The notes: generated from the letters alone by a model not told the origin. A stretch of DNA of 64,000 nt from Fictibacillus aquaticus (GCF_002245695.1 NZ_NOII01000011.1:124001-188000), one strand, 5' to 3'; positions 49,213 to 58,368 are shown, counted from the first letter of the stretch. A program made the numbers and translations.

Positions 49213-50493
49213 ATGGACATCAGCACACAAATCGGAATAAAAATTAAAGAAATGAGAACCGTACAAAACATCACTCAAGAAGAACTTGCTAAAGGAATTG
49301 TGAACCGCAGTTTCATCAGCCAGCTGGAAAAAGGAACGGTAAGCCCGTCCATAGATACACTCGACAAGCTTGCTCAGCGGCTGAATTGCTCTATCTCATA
49401 CCTGATTGGCCAAAGTGAGAGAAACGAAGCTATCGATCAATTAAATATCATCAGTTTAATGGATAACATTGAATCGCATTTAAATGAAAATTCTCTGGAT
49501 CGAGCGAAGCAATTGCTCGAGAGCATTACTGGAGAGTGGATGAGCAAGCTAAGTAATTTTGAGCGTGGTAAATACTTTTGGATTAAAGCGAGGATTAATT
49601 GGTTTGACAAAAACTATGAGGACGCCGAGCTTTATGTTTTAAAAGCGATTAAAATTTATGAGGATAACTATCAAAATCAGTTGGGAAAGCTATATAACTT
49701 TTTAGGAACAACCCTTTTTAAGCTGGATAAGATAGAAGATTCCTTTAAGTCTTTTTCAAAGGCAATGTATTTCACTCATCAATATCCGTCTGATTACTAC
49801 TTAACAGTAGAAACGTACTTCAACATGGGAGTTTATCACACATATTTAAGAGAGTACCAAACAGCCATTTATTATCTATTGAATGCTCAGGAGTGCGGTG
49901 AAAATAATTCAACACTGCATAAACTTGGTGAGATTAAAATGACACTGGGCATCTGCTACCGTCATATTGGCAGACTGCAGGAATCAATAGCTGCTTACCT
50001 GGATGCATCACGCCTTTTCACAACAAGAGATGAAAACAACCATTTGGCCGGTGTGTATTTTAATTTAGGTGTGCTTTATCGGGAAATCAATGACATGAAT
50101 GAATCAACAAATTGTTTTACTAAAGCAAAAACCACATACGAACAGAAAAAGAATGAAAGCTACATACATAAATGTGAGATTCAATTAATTAAAAATATGA
50201 TAAAATCCAACAGTACCCAGTTGGCCAGAGAAAGCTTTAAAGAGTTAAGAAAAAAAGGAAAGAAGATTGGATATGAAGATGCACTATTAGGCGGAATCAT
50301 AAACCTGACTGAATATAAGACAACGAAAAACGAAACTGTTCTTTCAGAAGGGATCAACTATTTTTCATTGGCAGGAGAAATCGTGAAGTCCTCACCAGAA
50401 CATAAACTGGATTACTTAAAGGATATTAATACGTATATCTTGCAAGAAAATTTTTTTGAAGAAGCAAAAGCGCTGTTTCTAAAGTACTTATAA
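49213..50493 (+). CDS. XRE-TPR regulator of the RNPP/NprR type
   Basis: A 426-residue regulator with an N-terminal XRE helix-turn-helix (residues 6-62; TQEELAKGIVNRSFISQLEK) and tetratricopeptide repeats to the end (for instance KLYNFLGTTLFKLDKIEDSF and GVYFNLGVLYREINDMNEST). This layout is that of NprR, PlcR and similar regulators, which bind short re-imported peptides. CCGGAGGAT precedes the ATG. The divergent pheromone-like gene is the natural candidate for its ligand, and the exporter operon for its target. Confidence 0.85.
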   Translation: MDISTQIGIKIKEMRTVQNITQEELAKGIVNRSFISQLEKGTVSPSIDTLDKLAQRLNCSISYLIGQSERNEAIDQLNIISLMDNIESHLNENSLDRAKQLLESITGEWMSKLSNFERGKYFWIKARINWFDKNYEDAELYVLKAIKIYEDNYQNQLGKLYNFLGTTLFKLDKIEDSFKSFSKAMYFTHQYPSDYYLTVETYFNMGVYHTYLREYQTAIYYLLNAQECGENNSTLHKLGEIKMTLGICYRHIGRLQESIAAYLDASRLFTTRDENNHLAGVYFNLGVLYREINDMNESTNCFTKAKTTYEQKKNESYIHKCEIQLIKNMIKSNSTQLARESFKELRKKGKKIGYEDALLGGIINLTEYKTTKNETVLSEGINYFSLAGEIVKSSPEHKLDYLKDINTYILQENFFEEAKALFLKYL

Positions 50494-50499
50494 AAAGCG

Positions 50500-50526
50500 A
50501 AAGCCCCTCTTAAGCTGAGGGGCTTT
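50500..50526. terminator. bidirectional terminator
   Basis: AAAGCCCCTC and GAGGGGCTTT form a perfect stem with a 7-base loop, shared by the convergent regulator and VOC genes. Confidence 0.88.
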
Positions 50527-51127
50527 CACTCTTTATAGCTATCATGACTCCATTAGGATCGTGAATACTTGTTACCTTCATTCCAGTCATTACAGCCTCA
50601 TTAACTGTGACCGTATCTCCTACAACTGCTGTCAACGGAACATCCCTGCCGAATAGATCATTTAAATCTCGCTTCATCTCCGGTTTCTTTACCGTAAGCA
50701 GCAGTTCCTTAAGCTCTGCCTCTTCTACAGTCCCATCGATTGCATCACCATGTGTCTGCAGTTCCACCCTAAAGCCATATGGAGTGGCAATGAACGTCCG
50801 CCGCTCACCACCGTCAATCTTCCAGTTTAAGTCTTCGGCATTCTTGCAGATTTGCTGGTATTCCGCCGGCGAGACAAGAAACCCAATATGATCGAATATA
50901 ACTTTCTTGCCGTAGCCGAACGTGATATTCACAGCGCCTTTACGCGCTTCGATAATCCGGAACTTAATTTCTTTATCCCGAAAATCATCCCACGCAAGCG
51001 GGGGGTTAAACGTTTGGAACTCACCGTTATACTTTCCATTTCGGAGAGAAATTCGGAAGCCTTGATTAACATAAAATTTTTCTGTTTCCTCTACGTGAGG
51101 GGTCCAGAAGTGGTAGTGGAAGAGCAT
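50510..51127 (-). CDS. VOC-family protein
   Basis: A 205-residue glyoxalase/bleomycin-resistance-type protein. It begins MLFHYHFWTPHVEETEKFY, with the metal-ligand-like His in the first strand, and repeats the pattern at FDHIGFLVSPAEYQQI and TPYGFRVELQTHGD. A C-terminal ~70-residue extension follows. The ATG at 51127 has GAGGTGAC before it. The gene follows the YjdF-like gene with a small gap. The substrate is unknown. Confidence 0.8.
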   Translation of the reverse strand: MLFHYHFWTPHVEETEKFYVNQGFRISLRNGKYNGEFQTFNPPLAWDDFRDKEIKFRIIEARKGAVNITFGYGKKVIFDHIGFLVSPAEYQQICKNAEDLNWKIDGGERRTFIATPYGFRVELQTHGDAIDGTVEEAELKELLLTVKKPEMKRDLNDLFGRDVPLTAVVGDTVTVNEAVMTGMKVTSIHDPNGVMIAIKSESPSA

Positions 51128-51132
51128 GTAGG

Positions 51133-51744
51133 TCACCTCGTTTTTATTTTTTCTAATTGATTATCATGCAGCCGCTGAAGTAATAGATATGAAACGCTAG
51201 CACCTATTAAGGCAAGCAGCATATCCCATTGTGTGTCCCATACATCCCGTTGCGTTCCGAGGAACGCCTCTGCAGCTTCTCCAGTCATAATCGCAACAGC
51301 AAATTCAACCAGTTCATAAACTGCACTAATCGCCAAGCATGTACTAATCACGAGAAATGGCATCCACCTCGAATGTTTGAGTGGCGAGCTTCGCCATAAA
51401 ATCTCACGAATGATAATCGCTGGTATAAATCCTTGGGCAAAGTGACCTAATCGGTCATAATAGTTGCGATCAAGCTCGAACGTTTCTTTTAGCCAATTAA
51501 ACAGAGGCATCTCCGCGTACGTATAATGTCCACCAATAAATAAAATAACGCAGTGAATGAGTATTAGGGTGTAAGATAGCATGGTTAATTTGTAGTTGCG
51601 AAATGTGGCTATTATGATAAACAATCCAATTATCCCTGGTATCACTTCCAGCCACCATGTAAATCGATCAGCTGGATTCATTGAAGACCAGAATAGAGCT
51701 GTACTATACAGAAGTAACAGGAAAAGTTCTTTCTTGTATTTCAT
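51133..51744 (-). CDS. DUF2238 (YjdF-like) membrane protein
   Basis: A 203-residue membrane protein with six predicted helices and the conserved words YYDRLGHFAQGFIPAI and AVYELVEFAVA, typical of DUF2238/YjdF. The family is uncharacterised. It ends 5 bases before the start of the VOC gene, so both are probably cotranscribed. Confidence 0.87.
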   Translation of the reverse strand: MKYKKELFLLLLYSTALFWSSMNPADRFTWWLEVIPGIIGLFIIIATFRNYKLTMLSYTLILIHCVILFIGGHYTYAEMPLFNWLKETFELDRNYYDRLGHFAQGFIPAIIIREILWRSSPLKHSRWMPFLVISTCLAISAVYELVEFAVAIMTGEAAEAFLGTQRDVWDTQWDMLLALIGASVSYLLLQRLHDNQLEKIKTR

Positions 51745-51869
51745 TATGAGACTCCCTCTTTAACCAGATATTTTTTTAATTCGCCTTATCCGGTCACTTG
51801 TCCTTGTATCCATTCGACAAAAACCTTTAAACTATATAATAAGAAATTTAGGCAAGTTGGAGGAAACCA

Positions 51870-52265
51870 TTGAAAAAACTAGTTAAAGTCGTTGCAGCAA
51901 TAATAGAAAATGAAAACAAAGAAATTCTTTGTGCACTACGATCTCCAGAGATGTCCATCCCAAACATGTGGGAGTTTCCTGGTGGAAAGGTTGAGGCAGG
52001 AGAGGATTTATCTTCTGCGCTGATTAGAGAAATAGAAGAAGAGTTAGGTTGCACCATTGAAACAGAGGGGCTATTTAACGATCATACACACGAATATGAG
52101 GCTTTTACGATTAACTTAATCGCGTTAAAGGCGAGAATTACAATCGGCACACCAAAGCCTAATGAGCATTCGACGTTAATCTGGCTTAAAAGAGAAAATC
52201 TGTCCTCGTTATTGTGGGCTCCTGCTGACATTCCTGCAGTAGAACAGTTAATAAACGAAAAATAG
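51870..52265 (+). CDS. MutT-like (deoxy)nucleoside triphosphate pyrophosphohydrolase
   Basis: A 131-residue Nudix enzyme of the MutT type, starting at TTG with GGAGG 5-6 bases upstream. The Nudix box is GGKVEAGEDLSSALIREIEE then ELG (residues 38-60). The words VAAIIENENKEILCALRS and WEFPGGK are those of 8-oxo-dGTP-cleaning enzymes. It converges on the PLD-helicase-DUF3427 gene with 20 bases between. Such a pairing is recurrent as I recall it, which would suggest a joint role; see findings. Confidence 0.87.
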   Translation: MKKLVKVVAAIIENENKEILCALRSPEMSIPNMWEFPGGKVEAGEDLSSALIREIEEELGCTIETEGLFNDHTHEYEAFTINLIALKARITIGTPKPNEHSTLIWLKRENLSSLLWAPADIPAVEQLINEK

Positions 52266-52287
52266 CCTTCTCAAAAATGAGAAGGCT
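52264..52287. terminator. bidirectional terminator
   Basis: AGCCTTCTC and GAGAAGGCT form a perfect stem with a 6-base loop, between the convergent Nudix and helicase genes. Confidence 0.85.
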
Positions 52288-55096
52288 ACACTTTTATCGT
52301 GAATTCATTAAATAGGCTTGCTGGCACTTCATTTTCTAGTTTGATTGTAACCGTAATCGGCTTTTCACCTTCGTAAGCAATGGTATCCCCTTTGCCGATA
52401 TAAATATACGGCTCCGTTTTCCCATCCAGTTCTTTATATTTCCTTACAAACAGATGAAGATTTACCCCACGTTCTTTGTTCTTGATAATATTTTGTCCTC
52501 TTTCTGAGGCTTGAGATGTGTTATTCACGGACTGCCATTGAAAATGCTGTTCGTCCAAAAACATATCTTTATAATTAATACTTTCTTTAATACTTTCTTC
52601 TTTGTGCAGATCAATATAGAGAAAGAATTCTTTCTCATTAGCTATTAGTCCTGACCCACGAAATGAACTATGGATTTTACGATAGTTAGAGAGTAACGCA
52701 GCATCGACCATCTGGTACTGTTCGTACAGCTTAAAGTGTGGAACACCATAATACTCTTCTCTATATTCCTTTTCATAACGAAAAATCCCAAAGGTAAGAA
52801 TGTCCTCAATGAATGCTCTCTGATTTTCGTTATCTATAACCCTTTTAAATACTGACGTTTTAGACAAAACCCAGCCATCTAATTCACATAATTTCAACTT
52901 GGTGCTCTTTTGTCCAACATCATAATAATTTTGATTTAACGTTTCAAATGCGTGAATGATACTATCCAAATCCACATGTTTAATTATTTTCAGTATTTCG
53001 TGTTGAGCAGTCTCGACATCGATGTAATCATGATCAAGCAAGTACCTTAGGATTACAAACTCATAGACTCTTTTAAGCGGAAGCTTGCTTGAAAGTTCTT
53101 TCACTACATTTTCAAACTCAATATCTAATAATAGATTTTTTAAACCTTCATCCTTCTCCACTTTCGCTACAAACTGGATATACGATTTTTCCTTATCAAT
53201 AAACTTAACCGGATCGGGTGCACCATCATATTTCAAATAGTCCACCAGGTAGTAAGGGATTAGACCTTGGTTTAGCTTCTTAAACTCAAAATACTCTTCC
53301 TTTAAATACTTTAATGATCTGAAATTCTCTCGATCAATTTGCTCTAATATACGTTCTTGCGATATCTTGTCCATCTGTATATGCGTGCAGCCTGGAATAT
53401 TTGCAAATCCAGTAGCAATGGCAACCTTCAAACTCTCTTTATCATAATAACGACTTCCATTAAGCGCGAGTGCAATAAGGAACGTTTTGTTATGATTACC
53501 GATAAAATCTAAGACAGTAAGAAAGCTTTTATTCGCATGCTTTCTAAGTCCACGCCCCAGCTGTTGAATAAAAACAATCGGGGAATTCGTTGGCCGCAGC
53601 ATCAGCACGGAATTAACAGAAGGAATATCCACCCCTTCGTTAAAGATATCAACTGTAAAAATAAATTCTAAATCGTCATCATCGTTTTCCAATCTATTTA
53701 TGTATCGTTCTCGTTGCTCTGGTGAATGCTCTCCAAACAAACAGACGCTGTTATATCCTCGTTTGTTGAACTCACTCGCCATGTATTGTGCATGATCAAT
53801 ACTTGCACAAAAACCTAGGCACTTACGCTTTTCGCCGTCGTGTCCATAAAAATTCATTTTCTCAATAATAAAATCCACACGTTCGTTGACCTTCAATCTC
53901 TTCGTTACTTCCGCAATATCGTCTATTGAAACATCGCTCAAATCAACTGTTTCAATGTCGGTGATTCCAAAGTAATGAAACGGAATGACAAGCTCGTCCT
54001 CCAACGCCTCATGAAGTCGGACTTCTAAGGCTACGTTGTTATCAAAAAGATCAAATACATTCCCACTGTCACTACGTTCTGGAGTTGCTGTCATTCCAAG
54101 GGTAAACTCAGGCTCAAAGTAATTCAATACCCCTTGATAGGATGGACTTGTAGCATGGTGCGCCTCATCGATAATGAGATATTGAAACTCATCTCTAGCA
54201 AACTCTTCATAACACTTAGACAAAGTCTGAATTGTCGCGAATAAATAATCCACGTTTTTTTGCTTATGATTCCCGGTTAATAGACCAAACGTGAAACCAT
54301 CATTCGGTAATAGCTTCTCGAAGGTTTCCTTTGCTTTCCTCAGGATTTCCTCTCGATGCACGACAAACAAAACCTTTTTCGGCGAATATCTCTTAACGTC
54401 AAAAGCAGACATATATGTTTTACCAGTACCTGTCGCTGCAATGACTAGAGCTTTTTTCTCGCCAAAGGCTCTGAGTCGCTCTAAGTTTTCAATCGCTCTT
54501 TTTTGCATCCTGTTCGGAATGATGTATTCTTTCTTTTCATAGATCGATTGCTGTACAGGCTGCGTTCTCTTAAGTGTTTTTAAAAACTCTTCATAGTCTT
54601 GAATCAATTCCGCGTTGGCCTCAGAGCTATATTCCCATAGAGCGTTGTATTCTTTAAGAACCTTTTGAATAAAAGATGCGTCCTCTTTCGCAATTACCTC
54701 AACGTTCCACTCCACGTTACTTTTCAACGCACTCTGCGTAATGTTAGACGAACCGATGATAACTTTATAACTGTCACGGTACTCAAATATATAAGCCTTT
54801 GTATGAAAGCCAATTTCCTTATCCGTCACAAAGACTTTAAGCTCAACATTATCAAACTCTTTTAATTTCTCCAGCGCCTTAGGATCCGTAAAATTTAGAT
54901 AGGTAGACGTGATGATCTTCCCTTTAATCCCTCTATCCTGCGCTTCCTTTAACGGATCGAGCAAAAGCTGTAGTCCGCTGTAATTGACGAACGCCACACT
55001 GAAATAAAAGCTGATACATTCGTTCATTGAACGTATTAGCTCTGTGAGTAGGTTTTCTTTATCTGAGTTGATAATTAGTTTCTTTTCAGTATCCAT
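52286..55096 (-). CDS. PLD-nuclease / SF2 helicase / DUF3427 protein
   Basis: A 936-residue multidomain protein. Residues 20-170 form a phospholipase-D-like nuclease domain with HTKAYIFEYRDSYKVIIGSS (H-x-K, then GSxN-like). Residues 195-560 are a superfamily II helicase: Walker A AATGTGKTYMS, DEAH box LIIDEAHHATSP, motif III MTATPER, motif VI QQLGRGLRKH. DUF3427 fills the C-terminal third. The parts suggest DNA cutting and unwinding, as in defence or repair enzymes. ATAGGAG precedes the ATG. It stands alone except for the convergent Nudix gene. Confidence 0.9.
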   Translation of the reverse strand: MDTEKKLIINSDKENLLTELIRSMNECISFYFSVAFVNYSGLQLLLDPLKEAQDRGIKGKIITSTYLNFTDPKALEKLKEFDNVELKVFVTDKEIGFHTKAYIFEYRDSYKVIIGSSNITQSALKSNVEWNVEVIAKEDASFIQKVLKEYNALWEYSSEANAELIQDYEEFLKTLKRTQPVQQSIYEKKEYIIPNRMQKRAIENLERLRAFGEKKALVIAATGTGKTYMSAFDVKRYSPKKVLFVVHREEILRKAKETFEKLLPNDGFTFGLLTGNHKQKNVDYLFATIQTLSKCYEEFARDEFQYLIIDEAHHATSPSYQGVLNYFEPEFTLGMTATPERSDSGNVFDLFDNNVALEVRLHEALEDELVIPFHYFGITDIETVDLSDVSIDDIAEVTKRLKVNERVDFIIEKMNFYGHDGEKRKCLGFCASIDHAQYMASEFNKRGYNSVCLFGEHSPEQRERYINRLENDDDDLEFIFTVDIFNEGVDIPSVNSVLMLRPTNSPIVFIQQLGRGLRKHANKSFLTVLDFIGNHNKTFLIALALNGSRYYDKESLKVAIATGFANIPGCTHIQMDKISQERILEQIDRENFRSLKYLKEEYFEFKKLNQGLIPYYLVDYLKYDGAPDPVKFIDKEKSYIQFVAKVEKDEGLKNLLLDIEFENVVKELSSKLPLKRVYEFVILRYLLDHDYIDVETAQHEILKIIKHVDLDSIIHAFETLNQNYYDVGQKSTKLKLCELDGWVLSKTSVFKRVIDNENQRAFIEDILTFGIFRYEKEYREEYYGVPHFKLYEQYQMVDAALLSNYRKIHSSFRGSGLIANEKEFFLYIDLHKEESIKESINYKDMFLDEQHFQWQSVNNTSQASERGQNIIKNKERGVNLHLFVRKYKELDGKTEPYIYIGKGDTIAYEGEKPITVTIKLENEVPASLFNEFTIKV

Positions 55097-55193
55097 AAAA
55101 ACTCCTATTCTAGTTCTAGGCTAGCTTATTATTGGAAAAGTTTTCATATATGTAAGGTTACTATAAGAATTAACGAATTAAAAGATCATAAAA

Positions 55194-55220
55194 ATAGCAA
55201 CGGGAATAACCCGTTGCTAT
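55194..55220 (-). terminator. intrinsic terminator of the L,D-transpeptidase gene
   Basis: ATAGCAACGGG and CCCGTTGCTAT are perfect arms with a 5-base loop, followed by TTTTT on the minus strand. Confidence 0.9.
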
Positions 55221-55238
55221 CTCATACCTATAAACTTA

Positions 55239-55997
55239 TTAAAACTTCCTCAAAGCCTTCCAAGTAGCCGCCCCTACAACCCCATCCACCTTCAGCTTCT
55301 TAGCACTCTGAAATCTCTTCACTGCTGCCTCTGTATTGGCGCCAAATATACCATCGACTCCTTTTGTGCTGTAGCCGAGATCGGTTAAGCGGCGCTGCAG
55401 GCGTTTGACGTCTTCTCCTTTGCTGCCTTTTTTCAGGACGGGCTGAGATGCAGTAACCGGCACAGTTGGTGAGCCGTTTGTGACTTTAAATCCATAGGCG
55501 GTGGCGAGTGCTGGAAAGGTTTTTGCTGAAGTAGTGATGATGACGGGCGTGTTGACAGGGACTCGATTGTACAGCCAGAGGATCTCGTTGTTGTACATGC
55601 GAATGCAGCCGGCACTGACATATTTTCCGATGGAGCTGGAGTTGTTGTTGCCATGAATGGCGTACGTTGTTCCCCATGTTTCGCGGGCGTTGAGGCCAAG
55701 CCAACGGTTGCCGAGCGGGTTGCGCGGATCGCCGCCTGGGATGTTGCCTGAGTAATACGGACGATTAGTGATTTTATTAACGATCTTGAACCATCCTTCC
55801 GGTGTGTAGGATGGCTGGCGGCCCGTCGCCACACGGAAAACCTTATATAGCTTGTTGTTTAGAAAATACGCAAGCTGGTTGTTCGACTTGTTGATGATGA
55901 TGTACGTTGATGGCGCCGCAGCAGCAGACGCTGGCTTCACTAACACAAACATGAAGCACAAAAACAGCAAAAAGATAACAAGCTTCCTCATTTTCAT
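55239..55997 (-). CDS. secreted L,D-transpeptidase with peptidoglycan-binding domain
   Basis: A 252-residue exported enzyme: signal peptide (residues 1-26), YkuD catalytic domain (about 30-160) with HGNNNSSSIGKYVSAGCIRM carrying the active Cys, and a C-terminal peptidoglycan-binding domain (LKKGSKGEDVKRLQRRLTDL then KVDGVVGAATWKAL). It should form 3-3 cross-links or modify peptidoglycan, often in spores. Here the binding domain is C-terminal rather than a LysM N-terminal one as in B. subtilis YkuD. The ATG follows GGGACG. Confidence 0.9.
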   Translation of the reverse strand: MKMRKLVIFLLFLCFMFVLVKPASAAAAPSTYIIINKSNNQLAYFLNNKLYKVFRVATGRQPSYTPEGWFKIVNKITNRPYYSGNIPGGDPRNPLGNRWLGLNARETWGTTYAIHGNNNSSSIGKYVSAGCIRMYNNEILWLYNRVPVNTPVIITTSAKTFPALATAYGFKVTNGSPTVPVTASQPVLKKGSKGEDVKRLQRRLTDLGYSTKGVDGIFGANTEAAVKRFQSAKKLKVDGVVGAATWKALRKF

Positions 55998-56147
55998 CGC
56001 GTCCCGTCCGTTTCTATAGTGATATAGGTATAATCCTCCTATCCTATGCGGGACGCTCCTATGCTAATGACTTTTTCACAAGAATTTTTAATATAAATAA
56101 CATGAATATTTGGTGTTATAACTGCATATCTTGTATGTTCGGCTCTA

Positions 56148-56561
56148 TTATTCGGACTCCATCCATTCTTCTATGTACTCTTTCAGTTCAAGATGTACAT
56201 CCTCTATTGATTCATCTATCAGCTCACCCTTTACGCTGACAAAAGATCGCGTGCATTCCCAAATTGGAATAGTATGCAAATCCAGCAATTCACCTGTACC
56301 ATCCAGCACGCCGATTGACAGTTCAGACCGGTAACCCGGTTTGAAAGGTTCCTCGCCTTCACGCACAAACTCGGCTTCGAGTTCAAGCTTTTCTCCCTCT
56401 AATACAGGTCTGTATTTTGCTAGGAATGCAGGGACGTAATCTTTTAAACTTTGTTCGAATTGCTCAATTTTGTTTAACAGCTCTTGTGAAAAATCCTTTT
56501 GTTTATATTTCACCTTGTAAACATCCTCCCATTTATTATTTCTGAATTGTTTTATTTTCAC
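56148..56561 (-). CDS. hypothetical protein
   Basis: A 137-residue acidic protein starting with GTG; it has a coiled-coil-like N-terminal half (SQELLNKIEQFEQSLKDYV) and a beta-rich half (SELSIGVLDGTGELL) followed by an acidic tail (LELKEYIEEWMESE). No good ribosome site precedes the GTG; GGGAGG lies inside the frame before a later GTG (codon 17), so the start is uncertain. I do not recognise the family. Confidence 0.6.
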   Translation of the reverse strand: MKIKQFRNNKWEDVYKVKYKQKDFSQELLNKIEQFEQSLKDYVPAFLAKYRPVLEGEKLELEAEFVREGEEPFKPGYRSELSIGVLDGTGELLDLHTIPIWECTRSFVSVKGELIDESIEDVHLELKEYIEEWMESE

Positions 56562-56671
56562 TTTTATGCAAATTAATAATTGAAAGTTTTTGTAAATGTT
56601 ATATAATTAATGAGGTTTTCCAAAATATACATTTTTCAAATATAACTTTCAGGTTAATGGAGGATACATTA

Positions 56672-58099
56672 ATGCAAAACTGGATTGGCAATAAGCCTAC
56701 TTTATCTCAACAAGCTGCTTCAAGAAAATATGACAAGGTGCTTCAGCACGCATTATATAGCTTAATACCAGACGGAGAATCTGTAATAAAAATAATCGAG
56801 GCAGAGTGCGATAAGAAAAGCGGACGTGAGATAAAAGGTGTTCTTGCTTTAACTAATGCCCAGCTTCATTTCTTTTCTAAGCAAGAAAACTTCTCAATTC
56901 CTTATGAGAAGATTAATGATATTGATATAAGACCTGACGGAAAAGATAAGACTGAATGGCAACTTACTTTAAGGGTTTCCCGTTCTACAAGAAACTTTGA
57001 TGATATTAAGAAAGATGATGATTCTCAGGAATTCTTTGATATTTTAGAAAAGAAAATCATAAGTCCGAACCAGCAAATTCTTACTACTGTAACTCATAAC
57101 TTTGACTACTTTCTTCACGCAGAAAAACTAGAAGAGCTTAAAAAGAATAATGTACAAATCACATCATTTCTGATGAAACGAGACGATCTGGGCTTTTCAA
57201 AGAATGGAGAAAGACTATTAAAGGAAAAGCATCCTGATTACAAATTAATTATCGAAGCAACTTATAAAGACAAAAAAGAAAAGAAAGGTAATTTTATTGT
57301 AGTCGATAAATTCGTTTGGCTTTATGAATATAACGACAAAGAACGTAGAGCGAAAAAGATCGTAGCATGGCCATTTGCATTCTTTTCAGAAGCAGTGGCA
57401 GACCATTACGCAATAAAAACAGAAATCCTTACAAATGAAGGCGCGCTCGTGTTGAAAAGCTCAGGCAAAAAGTTTGTAGAAGAACTTTCTGCTCAAGGTA
57501 TCGTATTTTCTGTCAAGATGCGAAAATGGTATAACAAAATTCTTGGCTATAGAAGCCGCAAATGGTGGAAAATGACGATTTCATCACTTACGTATGCTTC
57601 TATATTCTTCATAGCACTAATCATTCTCCTCTCTCCTGATGAAGATTCTGCTAAAAGTGAGAAAAAGGAGATACAAACTGTCGCTACAACAACTGCAACT
57701 AACGATGATGCTGACAAAAAGGAAAACGAGGCTGCTGCTCGTGCTGCTGAGGAAAAACGCAAGCAAGAAGCGGCTGCCCGCGCTGCTGAGGAAAAACGCA
57801 AGGAAGAAGCGGCTGCTCGCGCTGCTGAGGAAAAACGCAAGCAAGAAGCAGCTGCCCGCGCAGCTGAGGAACAGCGTAAGCAAGAAGCTGCTGCCCGTGC
57901 TGCAGAGGAACAGCGTAAACAAGAAGCTGCTGCCCGTGCCGCTGAGGACAAACGCAAGCAGGAAGCTGCTGCAGCAAATGTGTATTTTAAAAACTGTGAT
58001 GCAGCACGTGCTGCTGGCGCTGCTCCGGTACACCAAGGCGAACCTGGTTATGGTAAACACTTAGATCGTGATGGTGACGGCACAGGCTGTGATTCTTAA
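56672..58099 (+). CDS. PH-domain, membrane, charged-repeat and Excalibur protein
   Basis: A 475-residue composite protein. Residues 30-150 look like a bacterial PH domain (KIIEAECDKKSGREIKGVLA), and a second similar unit may follow. One membrane helix lies near 310-328 (ASIFFIALIILLSP). Then come six 13-residue repeats AAARAAEEKRKQE, a rigid helix, and a C-terminal Excalibur calcium-binding domain (FKNCDAARAAGAAP and DRDGDGTGCDS). The start at 56672 has GGAGG 8 bases upstream. The Excalibur end is probably outside the cell. Its role is unknown. Confidence 0.82.
   Translation: MQNWIGNKPTLSQQAASRKYDKVLQHALYSLIPDGESVIKIIEAECDKKSGREIKGVLALTNAQLHFFSKQENFSIPYEKINDIDIRPDGKDKTEWQLTLRVSRSTRNFDDIKKDDDSQEFFDILEKKIISPNQQILTTVTHNFDYFLHAEKLEELKKNNVQITSFLMKRDDLGFSKNGERLLKEKHPDYKLIIEATYKDKKEKKGNFIVVDKFVWLYEYNDKERRAKKIVAWPFAFFSEAVADHYAIKTEILTNEGALVLKSSGKKFVEELSAQGIVFSVKMRKWYNKILGYRSRKWWKMTISSLTYASIFFIALIILLSPDEDSAKSEKKEIQTVATTTATNDDADKKENEAAARAAEEKRKQEAAARAAEEKRKEEAAARAAEEKRKQEAAARAAEEQRKQEAAARAAEEQRKQEAAARAAEDKRKQEAAAANVYFKNCDAARAAGAAPVHQGEPGYGKHLDRDGDGTGCDS
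57731..57964 (+). repeat. 39-bp in-frame tandem repeat, six copies
   Basis: Six 39-base units encode AAARAAEEKRKQE with small changes (K to Q, E to D). The number may vary between strains by slippage or unequal exchange. The antisense open frames over it are shadows. Confidence 0.9.
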
Positions 58100-58104
58100 T
58101 AATA

Positions 58105-58140
58105 AAAATTGCCAGAAGAAAAATTCTTCCGGCAATTTTT
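58105..58140 (+). terminator. intrinsic terminator of the Excalibur-protein gene
   Basis: AAAATTGCC and GGCAATTTT, with inner AGAAGAA/TTCTTCC pairing, precede a run of T. Confidence 0.9.
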
Positions 58141-58170
58141 TTGACATTTTCCTTCCATCTCGACTATACT
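58141..58170 (+). promoter_or_regulatory. promoter of the ABC-F gene leader
   Basis: TTGACA (58141-58146), 18 bases and TATACT (58165-58170) form a strong sigma-A promoter; it abuts the upstream terminator. The leader to the ABC-F ATG is about 220 bases, long enough for attenuation. Confidence 0.75.
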
Positions 58171-58202
58171 GTTGTTAATTCATGGTAACGAAAGGGTGAA
58201 AG

Positions 58203-58235
58203 TTGGGCCGATGTGGAGCTAATCTTATTTTCTAA
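58203..58235 (+). CDS. leader peptide of the ABC-F attenuator
   Basis: A 10-codon frame, TTG start, reads MGRCGANLIF and stops at 58235. AAAGGGTG (58191-58198) stands at the right distance before it. A five-codon frame from ATG 58182 (MVTKG) overlaps it. Antibiotic-stalled ribosomes on such peptides are known to switch the leader of ABC-F and Erm genes. Confidence 0.5.
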   Translation: MGRCGANLIF

Positions 58236-58368
58236 CGCTGATTTAAATAAAAATCAACGCCTGGAGAATAGGATTCGTCTGCCCATTTTTGCCGATATCG
58301 TTTGTGAAAGTACATATCATTAGGTATGTCTACTTTGCATACGTCTATTTTGGCATAAGCAGCTGTAG

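Noticed and set aside
57547-58064. Several long open frames over the 39-bp repeats, both strands
   Set aside because: They are periodic shadows of the Ala/Arg/Glu/Lys repeat of the Excalibur protein.
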